Shown here one piece after another: positions 45,938 through 57,096 of a stretch of 64,000 bases of DNA. Each line of letters starts with the position of its first letter. Positions within the stretch are counted from its first letter, which is position 1. The translations under genes and the position numbers were made by a program. The notes beneath the pieces were generated by a model that made no database searches, was not told the origin of the DNA, and saw only the letters and a list, made by a program, of their open reading frames with translations. The stretch is from Pomphorhynchus laevis (lineage: Eukaryota > Acanthocephala > Palaeacanthocephala > Echinorhynchida > Pomphorhynchidae): the NCBI GenBank assembly GCA_012934845.2, contig WNNJ02003619.1, forward strand, positions 124,001 to 188,000, given 5' to 3'.

Positions 45938-45964
45938 TCGGCGATGTCCTATTAACATCGCCGA
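45938..45964. repeat. Hairpin at the LINE D / Penelope-like junction
   Basis: Arms TCGGCGATGT (45938-45947) and ACATCGCCGA (45955-45964), 7-base loop. On the minus strand the flanking ATTAATAGGACAT-like text is also directly repeated. The LINE reading frame ends and the Penelope-like sequence begins here. Confidence 0.8.
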
Positions 45965-45965
45965 T

Positions 45966-48900
45966 ATGATATGTAAAATTATTGGATTTTTTACCCATCC
46001 TCATAAGTATACACTTATCAACGTTAAGATGTAATCCAGTAGAGCGACACCAATCATGAACGCGATTTAAGTCTGCATGTAAAGAATTACAGTCATCAAT
46101 ATCTCGTATAGCAGTCTAAATTTTAAGATCATCAGCGAATGCCAAGTGGGTGTTCTCAATACGCAAGAGTAAATCGTTAAGGAATGTGATGAATAATAGA
46201 GGACCTAGTGCAGAACCCTGAGGGACACCTATCGACATACTTCTTTCTGCAGATAAAGACTCACCAACTCTTACCTTAAACGTACGCAATGAAAGAAAAT
46301 TTTCAATCCAAGAGCAGATTACACGAGGGACGTCGTAGTGAATTAAGAGTGACACAAGACCTTCATGTGGAACACGATCTAAGGCTTTCGAAAAATCTAG
46401 AAATACGACGTCGAGACAAAGTCCTGAGCTTAGTACTTACATCCAACTCTCTCTCTTGCGGTAAGCAAGTTAGATAGACATAAACGGCCTTGTCTGAATC
46501 CGTGTTGAGAATCAGTAAAAATGTTGTTAAAGTTTAGATGATCGAGTAGCCTTTTGGCAATAACTCGTTCTAGTAATTTAGAGAGAACACTGGTCAAACT
46601 GATAGGATGAAAATCTAAACAAGAAGTTGCTGGCTGTTTTTTAAGGATTGACACAACAATAGAAGACTTCCATATTGCAGGAATCCACGAATTGATCAGG
46701 CTAAATGAAAATATATGAGCTAAAACACTACTTACAGCATGTCCAACCACATTAATTAGGTAAGGTTAAATATCATATGGACCAGGAGATCCAAATCGAT
46801 CGAGCCTAGTGATTAGGTGCAATACTTCAGATGCACTGATTGGCTTAACGAGATTCTGAGTAATATTGTGAATGGGATACCATTTTAAAGAGTAAAGAAA
46901 CAATAGTCGATTGAGAATGGAAGCTGTCCGCTAGGCGTTCAGCAATTTCAGACTCAGTAGAATAAACATATTCACCTGAAGTAATGAATGCTATATTAGA
47001 GAAAAGTAGCCTTGAACCTTTCACATATTACCAAAAACGCTTTGGTTGATTCCCGATGCAATTTGCAATACCATCTTCAAATGATATTTGCTTATGTATT
47101 TTCAATCTATTGCAGAGGTTGCGCACGTACCGATACCTATCTAAGTTTTCAGGATGGGCTTGAGTAATAGGCCACAGGGCATTGCGCAGTTTCAACACTG
47201 CACGAAATTCATGATCAAACCACTGAGAGCGAGTGGACTTAATGAAAGTTCTCCGTTTCGGAGCGAACTTATATGACAAATTTAAGAAAACGTTATAAAG
47301 AATGGTCAGCAGATCTGAAACAGTAGTAGCTCTATAACTACGATAAAAAAATGTTATAGAAATTAGCTAAGAGATGTTGGGTATTCACCCGAGTCTAATT
47401 TCGTTTTGGATAATCCAATTTTGACCTACAAACGATCTCGGACACTAATTTAACGGAGAGAACACAGTGATCACTGTTACCAAGAGGAGGGTAATACGCA
47501 ATACTGTCGATATCTCCAGTACATCTTGTAAACACAAGATCTAGAGTAGCACCGTTGACATGAGTTGGCTCTCTACAATGTTGCACTAAAAGTAGGTCAG
47601 CAAGAAATAAATCACGAAATTGTTCTGATACGCCTGTGCAGGGTTGATACCGATTCATATTCCAATCTACATTCGGAAGGTTGAAGTCACCTAAAAGGAC
47701 AAATCGTTGGGATGAACAAAAATTAGATAAATAATCCTTAAGCCGATATGTTATCAAAGTGAAAGATGAAGATCTATAAACAACACAAACATTTAATTTT
47801 AACAATTGATGATTAACAGTAAAAGACAGACACTCATATGATCACTCAGAATCACAAAGATATGATATATTTGATGTTGAGAAATCGTGTCGAACGAATG
47901 CTACAACTCCTCCACCTCGCATACCAGGAAAGCGATCCGCTCTTATTAACTTAACCTACAACATTAAAAAGATTGACAGAGATGCCACTATGTAACCAAA
48001 ATTCTGAAATACAGAATATATCATAATGATTATCAGCAATATGGTCGAGCATGAAAGGAAATTGAGATTGCAGACTTCTAACGTTTGAGTGACCAATTTG
48101 AAGCGATGTCTCTGATAACGTAAAGGTTTTGCTAGTTTTATCATGTACCTCCGAAAAATCAATTAAATCATTAAAATTGGAATCAGAATAAAACCTATTC
48201 TCTAGTTTGGGAGAAGCGGGGTCCAACGTACTGATGGTCGCCACAGAACTACTTGAAAATTTCTTATGCATAGATTCGTCTCTCCTTTGCTTATTCTACC
48301 CTGTAGCTCCTCGCGAGCCTTCCTCAATTTCAAACGCTCATCAAAATTAATGTCTGTCAGTATTCTTATAGTAGAATCTTTTAAGAGGTAACCACGATGA
48401 AGCAACATCTTAGCGTGTTCAGTAGAACTCAAGACGACCTTCAATAAGCGAGGTTTCTTTGTGGTATGCTTCCCAGGACGAATCAAACTGCGAACTTGCA
48501 GCTTCATAGCTACATTCTTATCATCTTTCTTAAGAAGTCTAGTAAATACTGCACGCACACGAGAAATGTCTTCATCAACTCTTACTTGGGAATTAATCAT
48601 ACACGACTCTTCAATTCCACTCAAAATAACATTCATACTTCTGTCGTAATTCCGAATCCTTACTTTTCTTATATTGGCTGCTCTGCCTGAGGAATTGCCC
48701 TCGTCATCAACACTTGCATCGCATGAAGTTACAGGCTTTCTCAGTTCAATTTAAATCCCCACTATTTGAAGATTCAGTTCGTCTATGTTTGTAAATCTCA
48801 GCCTCTATTCTTTTGTCGGTTGAAAAATTGTCAGGAGTTTCGTTGGATTCACGTGAACTCTCATGTACTCGTACTGAACTTGCCGTGGCGATATTCTGTA

Positions 48901-49340
48901 TTAACCTCTCTTCAAATGCCGAATCGGTATGTCGCAATATAGTAACGTTGTTCCTTGAACAAGATGTATTCTGTGACGATATATAAGTCATCGGTAAATT
49001 GCAGACACTATGTGACACTCGTCATCAGCATCATCGGTAGTGAGCGCATCCAATTCACGACCAGTCACCGCTCCTGATTTTCCAGAGGTCACTGCGGTCT
49101 TTGAGTCATTGTTCGTTGATGTGAGTTTCGACGACGAAGAACATTTACTGAACATCTCAGCACAACAGAAACCGCAGAAGAATTTTTTATCGGTGAATGT
49201 ATCTTTTTTACTAGATAAAACACTGACCGTCGTCCATACATCACAATATTCGTTAACACACTCTATCTGCAGACTTAAATGCCCTGATTTCTTTGTTGAT
49301 TTTTTCGCCATTTCCTCGTTGATTTTTCAAATATTGTAAT
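45966..49340 (-). mobile_element. LINE D, 5' part (ORF1, endonuclease, RT start)
   Basis: A CR1-type LINE whose 5' end is near 49340. ORF1 spans about 49311 to 48202 in three frames. ORF2 follows with the endonuclease (LQIGHSNVRSLQSQFPFMLD, DIFCISEFWL; VLLGDFNLPNVDWN; LGNSDHCVLSVKL), the linker (RRTFIKSTRSQWFDHEFRAV) and RT (CLDFHPISLTSVLSKLLERV, SVGVPQ-like IGVPQGSALGPLLFITFLND, AFADDLKI). RT is cut at about 45965 by the Penelope-like insertion and resumes at 43150. About six frame breaks are seen before the insertion. The active-site motif reads FADD. Confidence 0.82.
48202..49311 (-). CDS. LINE D ORF1, decayed
   Basis: It starts MAKKSTKKSGHLSLQIECVN with a PHD-like Cys array (ECVNEYCDVWTTVSV, then FFCGFCCAEMF). 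Next come a Ser/Thr-rich linker and the C-terminal domain (MNVILSGIEESCMINSQ, KPRLLKVVLSSTEHAKMLLH, KLRKAREELQGRISKGETNL, CIRNFQVV). Domain order equals that of LINE A and the L2-like element, but identity is low outside the key motifs. The three pieces at 48988-49311, 48746-49018 and 48202-48636 are in different frames. Confidence 0.7.
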
Positions 49341-49344
49341 TATT

Positions 49345-49620
49345 GTATGAACTCTCTTTAATCTCTCTCTTTGTAAGTAGTTAGTTAATCCAATTTAGTT
49401 AGTCTTGTATGAGCTGGACTTGTATGAGCTTGTAAAGCTGGACGATTGTATAAGTAGCTTTAATCAAGAATTAGTTTAACTTTATTAGTTATATAATAAC
49501 TAATATTATTGTACAATAATATAATAACTTTTTTTTTTAAAAAATATTATAATTTTACAATCTCTGGGTTACCCGCAAATAGGCCCGTAAATAAGAATTC
49601 AGTTCAGTTTGGGTTCAAAA
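49345..49620. other. AT-rich spacer
   Basis: Short direct repeats (TATGAGCT, GTAAGTAGTTAGTTAAT-like) and AT runs; no gene. Confidence 0.4.
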
Positions 49621-49624
49621 TTCT

Positions 49625-50440
49625 GAATTTCCGATTGCAGATCGCGTTCATCTGATGCATCGCGATGTCATTTTTGCAAGTAATAGGCCTAGACGCGTTC
49701 TAAGCTTTGTAAGCTCGTCGGGGTATCTGCTTGCTCGCTTATTTGCCAATTTAGATGCGATCCGTCTTAAAAGTTGTGTGGCATTGTCACCGCTTCCACC
49801 TGAGAATGAGAAGACGGCGGGTACAAGAGACCCCCGCTCGAACTCTGTTATTCTTTCGAGATATTTACTGCGCTTTCGCTGTTGGTGGTACTTATAGCAG
49901 GACTCTGGTGTCTTGGAGGAGTTGGACTGAGCGAAAGCGTTAAACACGCAAATGTCGAAGAAAGTTCGCTCACTCCTATCACCAAACAACCCTGAGCATG
50001 CAATGTCGAGCCTAGCATCACGGTCTTTTGTCGTTGAGCCGTTTCTAAAGTCAAAGTTTGGCGGGACTGGTGTAAGCAGCGGCTCGACTTTTACGTTATA
50101 CGATGTTTCTGTTAGCTGATAGGCAATAAAATCGCGCACAGCATTGTGTCGCATCGACGGAAGACCACCGAATGGGCATGAGAGAGCATGGGCAACTGTA
50201 TTAATCTGCCTACATTTACATTGAGTTGGTACGGATTTAGGCGTAATTCCGTATCTAGAAGAAATAGAATCACAAAACTCGATGTTACTTAATCGAGTTG
50301 CTCGATCGAATGTAGGATATCCGGATAGCCATGACGAAGCCCCTGTTGTTGAAGCATGCTCAATTGCGGTACACAGAATTCCACTCGCATTGCTCAAAAT
50401 ATCTTCTTGATCAAGCTTTTCACTAGAGGCTTTTGCTGCA
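49625..50440 (-). mobile_element. RLE-type retroelement C-terminal fragment
   Basis: The minus-strand frame at 49648-50397 has SSWLSGYPTFDRATRLSNIE and ISSRYGITP, then a zinc knuckle (CKCRQINTVAHALSCPFGGL, then RHNAVRDFIAYQL). A PD-(D/E)XK-like nuclease follows (ARLDIACSGLFG, RTFFDICVFNAFAQSN, YKYHQQRKRSKY) and the tail LVPAVFSFSGGSGDNATQLL. The knuckle and RHN motif followed by paired Asp residues is the layout of restriction-like endonucleases in R2-type retroelements. The protein ends in its normal C-terminus, but the RT is absent. Confidence 0.78.
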
Positions 50441-50480
50441 TGTAGATTTTTAATAATTGTTTATTTAATAATATAATAAC

Positions 50481-50905
50481 TAGTAATAATAATGATAGTT
50501 AATCGTTTATTTTATTGATAAATGTTGGTATTTATCACTGATTATCACCGAATCGGTGATAGCCGATTATCACCGATTCGGTGATATTATCATCGATTTA
50601 CAAATATACATCTCCACCAGTAATAATAATGATAATAATGATAGTTAATCGTTTATTTTATTGATAAATGTTGGTATTTATCACTGATTATCACCGAATC
50701 GGTGATAGCCGATTATCACCGATTCGGTGATATTATCATCGATTTACAAATATACATCTCCACCAGTAATAATAATGATAATAATGATAGTTAATCGTTT
50801 ATTTTATTGATAAATGTTGGTATTTATCACTGATTATCACCGAATCGGTGATAGCCGATTATCACCGATTCGATGATATTATCATCGATTTACAAATATA
50901 CATTC
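50481..50905 (+). repeat. 146-bp tandem array, 3 copies
   Basis: The string AATCGTTTATTTTATTGATA starts at 50501, 50647 and 50793, exactly 146 bp apart. Copies are almost identical; the third has CGATGATA for CGGTGATA. Each unit holds two hairpins, ATCACCGA.TCGGTGAT twice in opposite central base, plus TAATAATAATGATAATAATG at the join. Confidence 0.95.
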
Positions 50906-50909
50906 GTAA

Positions 50910-51410
50910 AAAAATCATTTGTAAAATCAGTCAGCTGCTACTTAATCGGTTTGTCAATTACTTTTTATTGTAGAATATTTTTGACGTTTCAGCAACAATA
51001 ATCAGTATTGGTTGATTTTTCTCAAATTGATTATACGATCTGCAAACATATCCTTTACGATTATCTTATCCTCATTCGCTTTGTAAAGCGATTACGTAAG
51101 ATACTACAAAGCTGCATCGTTTTTTCCAATCAAACTGATATATTTTTCTTCGTTACGTATAAATTGTACCGCACAATTAACTTTACATTACAACGTAGGT
51201 AGGAATTACCTATTTGGAATTATTTTGCTTTTAAAAACACAATTTTGACACGAACTGCAAATTTAAAACGTTTTATAATTTAAAAGAATAAAAACGACAA
51301 ACTACATATGGAATTAATTGTCAGTAATTAATATATCACGTAAATCGAAACAAGGAATATTTATATTATTATATTATATTATTTTTATATTATTATTTTA
51401 TATTTTTTAT
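50910..51410. other. AT-rich spacer, nothing recognised
   Basis: A 64-codon open frame (51008-51202) has no recognisable domain. Confidence 0.4.
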
Positions 51411-51419
51411 AAGTTCTTT

Positions 51420-53950
51420 TTACAATATAAAAGGCACCTGTTGTAGCTGAGGCTTAAATGCCACTCCATTACATACTTCTGTCATCACATCCGCTAATGA
51501 ATCTATAAGATCATTATGCCGAGCTATCAAAAGACCACCCTTCCTACACATGAGAACATGACCAATATCAAAATTTGCTCCACAACAACATTGTTTTGCT
51601 ATGTTTGTTGGTGTCCAACCATATCGGGCCGCTACTGCATCACGAAACTCGTTGGTGGACAAGTGCAATCCAAATGCTGATATTAATCGAGTTATCAACC
51701 AATTTGACGACTCCTTTATCGAGGCAAAATCCAGCATTTGTTGCAAAAACTCGCCTTTCTCAGTCAGCGACAGTATGTTTTGCTTATTGATGTCGATATT
51801 CTCTTTTTTGTGCCGATTTGCTATGACATACTGTTCTTTGCTTCGTTCAAATGTGCTCACGGCAGTGTCATATGGACTGCATATTGCCAACGATGCATTA
51901 TATTGCCGCTTTACTTCTGAGATTGGATTCATTATCCCCAACCCACCCATTCTGATGGGAATTGCAAATAACTGTGAACTGTTCTCACTTACTTCATGGT
52001 CTAGCAATCTAGTCACCAGCTCGGTGTATATTTGGTCTCGTAAATCAGAAAACCAACTGGGATTGCACTCAGTCGTTTTCGCCACGAAGATCCTTCTACT
52101 TTGCAATGCCTGTGTAAATACTGTGTACGTCGAATGTGCGTCCAATTATGCCATTGTGCTCAGTTTTTCAATAATTTGTCTCCACTCATCCGTACATGCT
52201 AGTACATACCGTTTCACGTATTCTTTATCTCCGATCGGAGCTCCCAAAATAGATATACCGTCTGTATTTATGCGTATGTTCGTTTCCGCGAATGCACCTA
52301 GTGAAGCCTTTTCATTTTGACTGTGGATCAGAAGTATACATTTAGTTGGATTCAATATGTATCCGTATTGAGGACCGATGCTCGTTAGTGTATCCCATAC
52401 TTGCTTTAGCTCGTTGATACTACCAACGAAATTTGCATCGCCTGCGTACCATCGCTGGTATATGTCTGGTATGCTTGATTCAATGCGTCTAATTAGAGGA
52501 ATTGTCAATGTCGTAAATGCTGCCACGGCTAAAGGGTTACCTTGTGTGAACCCTTCAGTAGCCTTGAAATATCCTTCTTCATGTGCCACCGTTATTCCAA
52601 CCCGTAGGTGTTTTTAAGGATTCTTGCTAGAGATGGACAAACTTTACTAACGTTTGCTAATGCAAGCTGTCTACGCGCTTTATTGAACACATTTTCCGCG
52701 TCAATACTCTAGAGTTAATAACATATTCAACACCTGCGCGTTGAGCAGCGTATAATTATTCTGTTTTTGCTACTGTTTGTAATGGTTGTTTGATGACGCT
52801 GCCTATGACTTTGCCGATTACTCGACGCACAATCTCCCCTACACCAATCGGCATTATCCCTGGATATTTGTTGGTTGGTATTAAACGACTCGCAACAAGT
52901 GCTTCCATAGTCTTGAAACATACGGGTTCCATAGCTATCCTGCGTGTTAGCTGTGCAATAGCTTCGGCTAGTCTGAGAGATTGATATTTGAACAATGTAA
53001 GCATTCTTTGGAACTCGAACGCTGTTACTCCGGATGGGCCAGCACCACCTCGTGTTTTCAATGCGGTTGTGATTATTTGATTCCCGTCAATCGATAAAAA
53101 TTCAACGGCATGGTGAGACACGCAATCAATTATATGCTGCTTCAGCTTTTCTTCATCAGCTGCTTCACTTGCGTTGGGATGGAGTTCTTGCAATATGCTC
53201 TCAACTGTTCGTCCTCCAATCTCCTAGTTTAGGGATAAAACTGCGTTTGTGCTTGGGCAATCATCCTTGAGCAGTCTATGAGGGCAGTAGTTTTTCCTTC
53301 CCGAACAAGATAACAAAATCGCTTCCGCCAATTTGTTGATCCTCTTGACTCTGACCTATCCCGCAGCGAGCGCTGAATTAATCTTGCTTCGAAAAGAAGT
53401 TCCGTCAACTTGCCAGACTTCCATAGATCAATGCGTCTCTGTAATGTTTCTCGAAGTTCTCTGATCTTGCGTGTAGGTATTCTGTAACAGACATTAACAA
53501 GCTACTGTAATCTCTTTTAAAGCACTGCTCTCATTTGCAAGTCCATATGCGACTATTTCATATTTCGATCAAATAATGTCAATGAATTCATTGCTTGCTG
53601 CGCATATAGGTAGACCGAATAGATTTGGTCTCCAGGATATGACCTCGTTAAATGCTACTCTTGTATTTACCGCTTCAGAATGTGCAGTTTAAATCTCAAT
53701 TTGAAACATTGGAGCAGGAAAATTTATGCTTGTTGGATTTTTTTTCGGTCAGACTAACAGATAAATTTATATTTTCACTATGGTCATCGGAAAAACAGCG
53801 GGTTTCTAATTTTCGCAGTTCTTCGCAGCGAAGTCTGTGCAATGGTTTCCTGCTTTAGCACATCTGCATCCCCGGCAAACTGCATTTCGTCCGTTGCATC
53901 CGCAGCATCTTTGGGATTCCCGGAGCTTTCCTTTAGTCATTGAAAGTTCG
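51420..53950 (-). mobile_element. RLE-type retroelement: Cys-rich N-terminus, RT, zinc knuckle
   Basis: On the minus strand, a Cys-rich start (CCGCNGRNAVCRGCRCAKAG, then NHCTDF, about 53.85-53.93 kb) is followed by an RT. RT motifs are KTRGGAGPSGVTAFEFQRML, LVASRLIPTNKYPGIMPIGV, GEIVRRVIGKVIG (52756-53193), then EGFTQGNPLAVAAFTTLTIP and QRWYAGDANFVG (52146-52589), where YADD has become YAGD. The thumb and linker (FAIPIRMGGLGIMNP) and a zinc knuckle (CCCGANFDIGHVLMCRKGGL, ARHND) follow to 51420, where the nuclease is cut off. It is a different copy and lineage from 49625-50440. About five breaks. Confidence 0.78.
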
Positions 53951-54535
53951 AGCCGTGATGATTGTATGTTATTTATTGTATGTCATTTTATTGTATGTCA
54001 TTTTATCTCTTGAACTTTTGCATGTCTGAAAGCGTCTGAATCGTTAAATTTGATGATATCAAGAAAATTGTTTTATTAAATTGTTTTAATTTTATATTTT
54101 ATTATTTTATATTATAATTATTATAAATAAAAAAAGATTATTATAAATAAAAAATTATAATTGCTAATTATAATTAGCAATTATTATAATTAGCAAGATT
54201 GTAAAAAAATAAAACGAATAAATTAAATTTAAAGAACTTAAATTCATCATCATGCCTTTTCACTCTTTAAAATTTCTGCTTAATAAATTATTGAAACAGA
54301 TAAAATTCGAATCCTACGCTTTATTGAATAATCCAGTCTAATACTGATATATTATATGACAAAGCATTTCATAGGAGCAAATGAATTTAGGATTTTTTAC
54401 TTTTATAAAATATTACTTTTACGTAATATTGTGATAACATATCATTTTTAAGAAGAAAAAGTTGAATAGCACTGATAATAGCTAACGCTTGGTGTTTGCG
54501 AAATTGACAGTTATTAAAGCAGTAACATCGAACAA
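53950..54535. other. AT-rich spacer
   Basis: Direct repeats TTATTGTATGTCATTTTA at 53970-54005 and AT-rich mirror stretches at 54110-54190; no gene. Confidence 0.5.
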
Positions 54536-54539
54536 TTAA

Positions 54540-54890
54540 AAAATTATGTTTGAGGCTCATTTGAGGGAACCTGAATTCTAGAAATTAAAAATAAATAATT
54601 TTTTAAAAAAATTATTACAAAACAGCACAGCAAGCAGAGCTCAAAGTTGCGTCACCTAAAAGTAAAACAAATTAATTACACAAAATTTTCTTCCGAAATT
54701 CCTTCATTGTACGGCTCAAATCGTTGTCTCGTTCAAGTGATTCCATAGATTCACGACCCTTCGATTAAACTGGACGGGTTTTGAGCGTACAATTCTTTGT
54801 CGATTGAGGATTAACGAATGACCGCGCAGTCATTCACCTGATCTAACATCCGTTAGCCCGTGTCGTGGGTTGAGAAGAATCGTCCATGTT
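54540..54890 (-). mobile_element. LINE D-family 3' end fragment
   Basis: 54540-54625 matches the LINE D 3' UTR (42341-42425: CATTTGAGGGAACC, AAATTAAAAATAAATAATT). Upstream on the minus strand, codons NPRHGLTDVRSG, LRGHSLILNRQRIVRSKPVQ, FNRRVVNLWNHL are a CR1-type ORF2 C-terminus. Confidence 0.7.
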
Positions 54891-54892
54891 AA

Positions 54893-54962
54893 TTTTAATC
54901 GTCCATGCTATTTTAATTAAGTTAAGATCGTAGCACGGAATTTAAGTATTAAGAATCAGTAA
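54893..54962 (+). repeat. 70-bp dispersed repeat with internal stem (copy 1)
   Basis: Differs from 58286-58355 at about two positions. The core CATGCTATTTTAATTAAG, then TTAAGATCGTAGCACG can pair GTGCTA with TAGCAC in copy 2. The second copy interrupts an L2-like RT, so this is a mobile short sequence. Confidence 0.75.
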
Positions 54963-54964
54963 AT

Positions 54965-55270
54965 GCTTTAATGGCTGTTAGAACGAATAGTTTGGATTCA
55001 CACATATTTCCAAAATTCTTATATATCCAGGGGTGGCCTTTAAAACTAAGATAATCTCCGAGATAGCCAAAGAACAACATAATGAAAGATTATGGATATA
55101 TTTCAGATCACATTTAGCTTATTTCTAGCAGTCAAATCCATTAAAATTATGAAACTCAGGTATCTTACTAAATGTGTAAAGATAGGGAGGGGTTAATTGC
55201 TCAATTTGGTGAACAAGATCATTACACGTGCGTTTATAAAACAGGGTGATGGTATCTTTAGCGTATACCA
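54965..55270. other. Unassigned sequence beside the Gypsy fossil
   Basis: A 65-codon minus frame (55125-55322) runs from inside the direct repeat into flanking DNA. Its residues have no similarity I recognise. Confidence 0.35.
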
Positions 55271-55271
55271 C

Positions 55272-55342
55272 TGAACCGAGGCGAACAACAACAAAAGGCT
55301 TTATGCGAACATCTGAAAACATAACATATAAATATCAGTACA
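55272..55342. repeat. 71-bp direct repeat at the end of the Gypsy fossil (copy 1)
   Basis: Identical, as far as can be read, to 57097-57167. The pair brackets the Gypsy coding region, as LTR remnants or very short LTRs would. Identity between the two suggests a fairly young insertion. Confidence 0.85.
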
Positions 55343-57077
55343 TTCTCCCAACGATATAATCAGACAAATAGTTCGGTGATCGACGCATACGTGTCGATCG
55401 TCGAAATTTCATTGACGGGATCTGCTGTAGATCTACTTGTTGCTCTTGACAATCGTGAACTGGGCGTTTAAATTGGTACAAACGACCATTAGCTTCAAAT
55501 GCAGTGTAATGCCTCTCATTCTCCTGAATGGGAACCTGATGATAAGCATTCTTTAGGTCTAATCCACTGAAACTTTTGAATGGAGATAGCTTATCTATGA
55601 ATTCGTCAATCCTGGGAAGAGGGAAGCCGTCAAGATGAGTGAATCGATTCACCGTCAAACTGTAATCTATTACCATTCGCACTTCGCGACCAGGATTTTT
55701 AACCAGGACAACTTGTGCACGCCACGGAGACGTGCTATTCTCGATGATACTGGAATCTAATAGGCGTTTTACCTCGGCTGCGATAAAACAGTTATCTTCT
55801 GGAGTTCTTCGACGAGATGGAATTGCAACAGGTTTTACCGCTTTGTCTAGGAATTGAAATAGAGACGGGGCTTCAACTTTCATTTCCCCAACACCTGCAA
55901 CAACGACCAAAGAACATTCTACTCCGTTGAATTCTATGGTCACCGTCGAGTGTTGACGAAGAAAGGGTACACCGAGGATCACATATGTTACTAGGGTAGG
56001 GAGAATGAAGAATTTTACATTTCGATAGACACGATTGTTTAAAACAACATCGGCGAATGTACAATGTCTTAACTCACAGGAAAATTCATATGCAGTGAGA
56101 TAAACTTTTAAATTTGTGGATTTTCTCACAAGCTTGCACTTTGTAGCGACATCACTTCTGACAATATTAAATGAACTTCCAGAATCGATCATCCCGCTTA
56201 CTGAGATATTATTCAAACTTATAGTGGGCTGGATTAAGTTTGATGATGACGCGTTTGTTGTGCTTATTGAATATAAAGACGCAGACGTACCAGAATTTCT
56301 TGAACGGCACATGTTAGAAAAGTGTCCTTTCTTGCTGCACGTATGACAGGTAGCGTTGCGAGCAGGACAGTTACTCCGCACGTGGCGGTTTCGACCGCAA
56401 AAGTAGCATCGCTCTTGACTTTTGATTGCGGAACATTCTTGTTGTGTTTCCGAATCATCTCTGGGTAAATTTGTCAACTGCGGTGGATTAGCATAGTTAA
56501 TCATAGATTCCATATTTTCAGATTGAGTGATATCCCGTGAAGATAACCGGAATTCCGATGCTTCAGCCTGTGCCAACTCGATTGATCGAGCGATCCGATA
56601 AGCACTCTCTTTGTTAAGATCGACGGTTTCAAGTAGACGTTCTCTGATCGATGTGGAAATAATTCCAGCCACAAAAGTATCCAACAACAAAGAATCTCGA
56701 TGTTCTCGTGAAGTTACATCTTTGAACTTGATTTGACGGGCAACGGATTCTGTCGTTTGAATGAACTGGTCGATTGTCTGGTTTTCGGCTTGCTTCAAAT
56801 TATGCAGCTGATGTCTTGCATATACATCTCCCCTGTCCTTTATAAAACTTCTACTTAACGTATCGATCGCGATATCATAATCATCGACTCCTTCGATGAT
56901 ATCATAAAGGATTGGAGAGATGTGGTTGATCAGAAGGTCAAGCTTTTGTTGGTTTGTGACATCTTCAAGAACTCGTACAAACGCATTGAATCTTTGTAGC
57001 CAATGACGCCAAACTTTTACCGAATCAATCCCATCGGTTAAAGCATCTAGGATCGCTGGTTTGAGTAGCTTGTCCAT
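55335..57077 (-). mobile_element. Gypsy-group element with a long gag-pol reading frame (fossil)
   Basis: A 580-codon frame carries a retrotransposon gag (residues about 1-180: VWRHWLQRFNAFV, LDTFVAGIISTSIRERLLET). Two CCHC knuckles lie at 224-257 (CYFCGRNRHVRSNCP, CHTCSKKGHFSNMC). An aspartic protease has MIDSGSSFNIV near 297 and VILGVPFLRQH. The reverse transcriptase begins after it (WRAQVVLVKNPGREVRMVID, FPLPRIDEFIDKL, FSGLDLKNAYHQVPI). Its last residues (STRMRRSPNYLSDYI) resemble the end of a Gypsy pol. It is not a whole element. It is the least decayed Gypsy copy in the window and is bracketed by 71-bp direct repeats. Confidence 0.85.
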
Positions 57078-57096
57078 TCACAATGTTCGCATAAAT

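Larger units (their letters stand above)
43155..45965 (-). mobile_element. Naiad-type Penelope-like element inserted in LINE D (copy E)
   Basis: On the minus strand the order is: the end of a GIY-YIG-like nuclease (LLEKEDFWIKTLNSMYPLGL, then ND; about 45.78-45.9 kb), a Cys-His region (ETECNCKSLSF, HICTHNLELIENCELRKLL; 45096-45650), a reverse transcriptase, and the structured 3' domain. A nuclease ahead of RT, and none after it, is the permuted order known for Naiad/Chlamys Penelope-like elements. The nuclease is 5' truncated. The 3' end (TACGTAGACTCAGTTAGCTG, near 43155-43190) matches copy D. The inserted element is younger than LINE D. Confidence 0.82.

Noticed and set aside
51601-52320. 239-codon plus-strand gene
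   Set aside because: It is antisense to the RLE-type reverse transcriptase, which has clear conserved motifs on the minus strand.
55335-57077. Domesticated gag-like host gene
   Set aside because: The frame continues into protease and reverse transcriptase and is bracketed by direct repeats, so it is better read as a Gypsy fossil.
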